DNA from: Vibrio sp. SCSIO 43137
GTDB lineage: Bacteria > Pseudomonadota > Gammaproteobacteria > Enterobacterales > Vibrionaceae
Reading direction: 5' to 3'
Assembly: GCF_028201475.1 (NCBI RefSeq)
Contig: NZ_CP116384.1
Location: forward strand, 1,488,001 to 1,552,000
DNA: 64,000 nucleotides
Of this stretch, positions 62,155 through 64,000 are shown one piece after another. The notes under the pieces were generated by a model. The model did not search any database and was not told the origin of the DNA. It saw nothing but the letters and a program-made list of their open reading frames with translations. Each line of letters starts with the position of its first letter. The stretch's first letter is position 1. A program made the position numbers and the translations under genes.

Positions 62155-63338
62155 TTGACTTAATTCTGGCTACGCTGTTTGCCGTCAGCGCGCTGCTGAT
62201 TGTTTATCATCACCTTGGCTACCCGGTTCTGCTGAAGTGGTATGCAAGAAGAAACCCGCTTAGTCCTGCTCAGACACTATTCAGACGATACAGAGAGCAG
62301 AGCGGAGACGCAGATATGCCGGAAATCACCATTCTGGTTCCGGCCTATAATGAACAGCTTTGGATAGCAGATAAGATCCGAAATCTGGCCTGTCTCGATT
62401 ACCCTGCCGGCAAAATGAAGGTGATCATCGGGCTGGATGGTTGCAGCGACAATACTGCCCGTCTGGCACGGGATACTATTCAGGAAGCGATCTGCGCGGA
62501 AACCTGTTTTGAAATCATTGAGTTCAGCGAAAACCGCGGGAAAATCGCAGTGATTAATGAGCTGATGCAGAGGGTGGATAGCGAGCTGGTGGCGCTGAGT
62601 GATGTGTCCGCCCTTATCTCTGTCGATGCCCTGCAGATAGCCGCAGCACACTTTAGTAACCCAAGGATAGGTGTGGTTAACCCCTGCTACCGGATACTGG
62701 AAACAGGCTCTGTGGCAGAAACGAAATACTGGCAGTACCAGAGCCGGATCAAACAGGCTGAAACCTCACTCGGTTCAACCTTAGGTTCGCACGGTGCCTT
62801 TTATCTGTTCCGTACAGCACTGTATGAGCCTCTGGAAGAGAACACCATTAACGATGACTTTATCCTGCCGATGAAGATCATTGAGAAAGGTTATCTGGCT
62901 CATTACGATGCGGATATGCTGGCACTGGAACAGGAAGCCACCAGCCAGGGGAACGATTTTAAACGTCGTCTGCGAATCTCTGCCGGCAACATGCAGCAGG
63001 TGCTTCGTCTGTGGCCTCTTTTTAGTCCCAGATATTCAGGTATCGCTTTTGCCTTCTTTTCCGGTAAAGGGCTACGTCTGCTCACTCCATACCTGATGCT
63101 GAGCTGTCTGATAACATCGCTGCTTCTGGTCTCTTATCCACTGTTCAGTATTGCCCTGACGGCGCAGCTGGCACTCTACGCCATTGCCATGCTCTGTTAT
63201 CTGTTTCCTGTACTACAGGTTCACACCTTGATTACTTTTATCACCTATCTTATGACCGGTCATTTTGCCAACCTGATTGGTGGCCTGCGCTACCTGCTGG
63301 GGCTGGAAAACAAAAGATGGATCCGGGTTAAACAATAA
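62151..63338 (+). CDS. sypQ: family 2 glycosyltransferase SypQ
   Basis: This 395-residue membrane-bound GT2 has one N-terminal helix (LILATLFAVSALLIVYHHLGYPVLL), the GT-A domain with ITILVPAYNEQLWIADKIRNL near 59-79 and a GLDGCSDNTAR Asp motif near 94, then several C-terminal helices. It overlaps sypP by 4 bp and is 10 bp from sypR. Known in V. fischeri as an essential syp gene. Confidence 0.85.
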   Translation: MIDLILATLFAVSALLIVYHHLGYPVLLKWYARRNPLSPAQTLFRRYREQSGDADMPEITILVPAYNEQLWIADKIRNLACLDYPAGKMKVIIGLDGCSDNTARLARDTIQEAICAETCFEIIEFSENRGKIAVINELMQRVDSELVALSDVSALISVDALQIAAAHFSNPRIGVVNPCYRILETGSVAETKYWQYQSRIKQAETSLGSTLGSHGAFYLFRTALYEPLEENTINDDFILPMKIIEKGYLAHYDADMLALEQEATSQGNDFKRRLRISAGNMQQVLRLWPLFSPRYSGIAFAFFSGKGLRLLTPYLMLSCLITSLLLVSYPLFSIALTAQLALYAIAMLCYLFPVLQVHTLITFITYLMTGHFANLIGGLRYLLGLENKRWIRVKQ

Positions 63339-63348
63339 GGAGATTGTT

Positions 63349-63990
63349 ATGTCTGCCAACACCAATAAATTTAATATTATCTCAATCAGCAAACGAGGCT
63401 TTGATGTCATGGTCTCCCTGATACTGATTATTCTGGTAACACCATTTATTCCACTGATTGCTGCCGCCATTAAGTTCTCCTCCCCCGGACCGGTTCTCTA
63501 CCGCCAGCTCAGAGTGGGAAAAAGCAGCCCGGATCAGGTGGTTCTGTTTGAAATTGTTAAATTCAGAACCATGTATCAGGACGCAGAACAGAGATCCGGG
63601 GCAAAATGGGCAACGGAGAACGACCCGAGGATCACACCTGTAGGGCTGTTTATGCGCAAAACCCGTATCGATGAGATCCCTCAGTTGATCAATGTTCTTC
63701 AGGGTGAAATGTCCCTGATTGGCCCACGCCCGGAAAGACCCGGTTTTTACCAGAAACTGGAAAATGCCATCCCCTTCTTCGCAGACAGAACCTATGGTGT
63801 TCTGCCCGGCATTACCGGTCTGGCTCAGGTCAATCAGGGCTACGACACCTGTATTGATGATGTACGAAGAAAGGTCGCTTTTGACCATAGATACGCCCTG
63901 TCATTCTGCTCATTTTTCCAGTGGCTGAAGATGGATCTGACCATCTTGTTTAAAACCATTGCGGTTGTCGTCAACGGACGCGGGCAGTGA
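63349..63990 (+). CDS. sypR: initiating sugar-phosphate transferase SypR
   Basis: This 213-residue WcaJ-type undecaprenyl-phosphate sugar transferase has one membrane anchor near 16-40 (GFDVMVSLILIILVTPFIPLIAAAI), then SSPGPVLYRQLRVGK and KFRTMYQDAEQRSG, RITPVGLFMRKTRIDEIPQLINVLQGEMSLIGPRPERPGF near 91-130. The start at 63349 has AAGGAG 6 bases upstream; the in-frame ATG at 63277 lies in sypQ. It starts the repeat unit on the lipid carrier. The window ends 10 bp after the stop. Confidence 0.88.
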   Translation: MSANTNKFNIISISKRGFDVMVSLILIILVTPFIPLIAAAIKFSSPGPVLYRQLRVGKSSPDQVVLFEIVKFRTMYQDAEQRSGAKWATENDPRITPVGLFMRKTRIDEIPQLINVLQGEMSLIGPRPERPGFYQKLENAIPFFADRTYGVLPGITGLAQVNQGYDTCIDDVRRKVAFDHRYALSFCSFFQWLKMDLTILFKTIAVVVNGRGQ

Positions 63991-64000
63991 GGTCCCCCAT

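Noticed and set aside
1..64000. CRISPR array, integrase or prophage
   Set aside because: No regularly spaced repeats, no recombinase, and no phage structural genes were seen.

Overview
The window reads as a piece of a Vibrio (or close Vibrionaceae) chromosome. Grounds: a near-complete syp symbiosis/biofilm polysaccharide locus with its sigma-54 promoter layout, a singlet-oxygen RpoE-ChrR photoprotection cluster of Vibrio type, Vibrio-type intergenic palindromic repeats and a MITE, and many proteins of marine gammaproteobacterial DUF families. No tRNA, rRNA, CRISPR array or recognisable phage was seen. All family assignments come from reading the sequence and from memory, not from database searches.

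Layout. (1) 1-8184: a sugar module with a COG2407 isomerase and an FGGY D-ribulokinase-like kinase, a divergent LacI regulator, and an RbsBCA-type ABC importer. The same 34 bp, the isomerase 3' end plus the isomerase-rbsA spacer, occur at 1-34 and again just upstream of rbsA at 8151-8184. This suggests duplication or rearrangement of the module. (2) 8203-14239: L-fucose catabolism (fucO, fucA, fucK, fucI, DeoR-type fucR), with no fucP or fucU. The adjacent ABC importer may therefore supply the sugar. (3) 14502-17747: small hypotheticals, a secreted HAD-like DUF2608 protein and a DUF2982 membrane protein. (4) 17792-28251: one long leftward cluster. It begins with a LON-domain gene, ECF sigma factor and ChrR anti-sigma, then DUF523/DUF1722, photolyase, an NTF2-like protein, a frameshifted SDR, FAD oxidase, DUF1365, cyclopropane fatty acid synthase, DUF2878, chalcone-isomerase-like and DUF3833. 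Two matching TGATC(C/T)-N16-CGTA promoters precede the LON and sigma genes. (5) 28407-36590: housekeeping and unknown genes, including a DEAD-box helicase, Lpp tail-to-tail with an L,D-transpeptidase that probably anchors it, GFA, DUF952, a tRNA-binding protein, and a 267-bp MITE. (6) 36623-40135: Fur-box-controlled SitABCD metal importer. (7) 40316-42438: selD-selU selenium genes. (8) 43375-63990: syp locus, sypABCD, a PhnD-like periplasmic protein in the slot of sypE, sypF, sypG, sypHI, sypKLMNOPQR.

How it works together. In the syp locus the hybrid kinase SypF probably relays to the sigma-54 activator SypG. SypG would drive four units (sypA, sypI, sypM, sypP), each preceded by a -24/-12 element and most by a shared TTCTCA enhancer motif. 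SypA, a STAS protein, keeps its phosphorylatable serine, but its expected partner SypE is not in the locus. The PhnD-like protein overlaps the sypF region tightly and may be its ligand-sensing partner. In the photoprotection cluster ChrR would release the sigma factor on singlet oxygen and induce membrane-lipid cyclopropanation and DNA repair. Two single-base indels in adjacent genes of that cluster are either real decay or base-calling errors.
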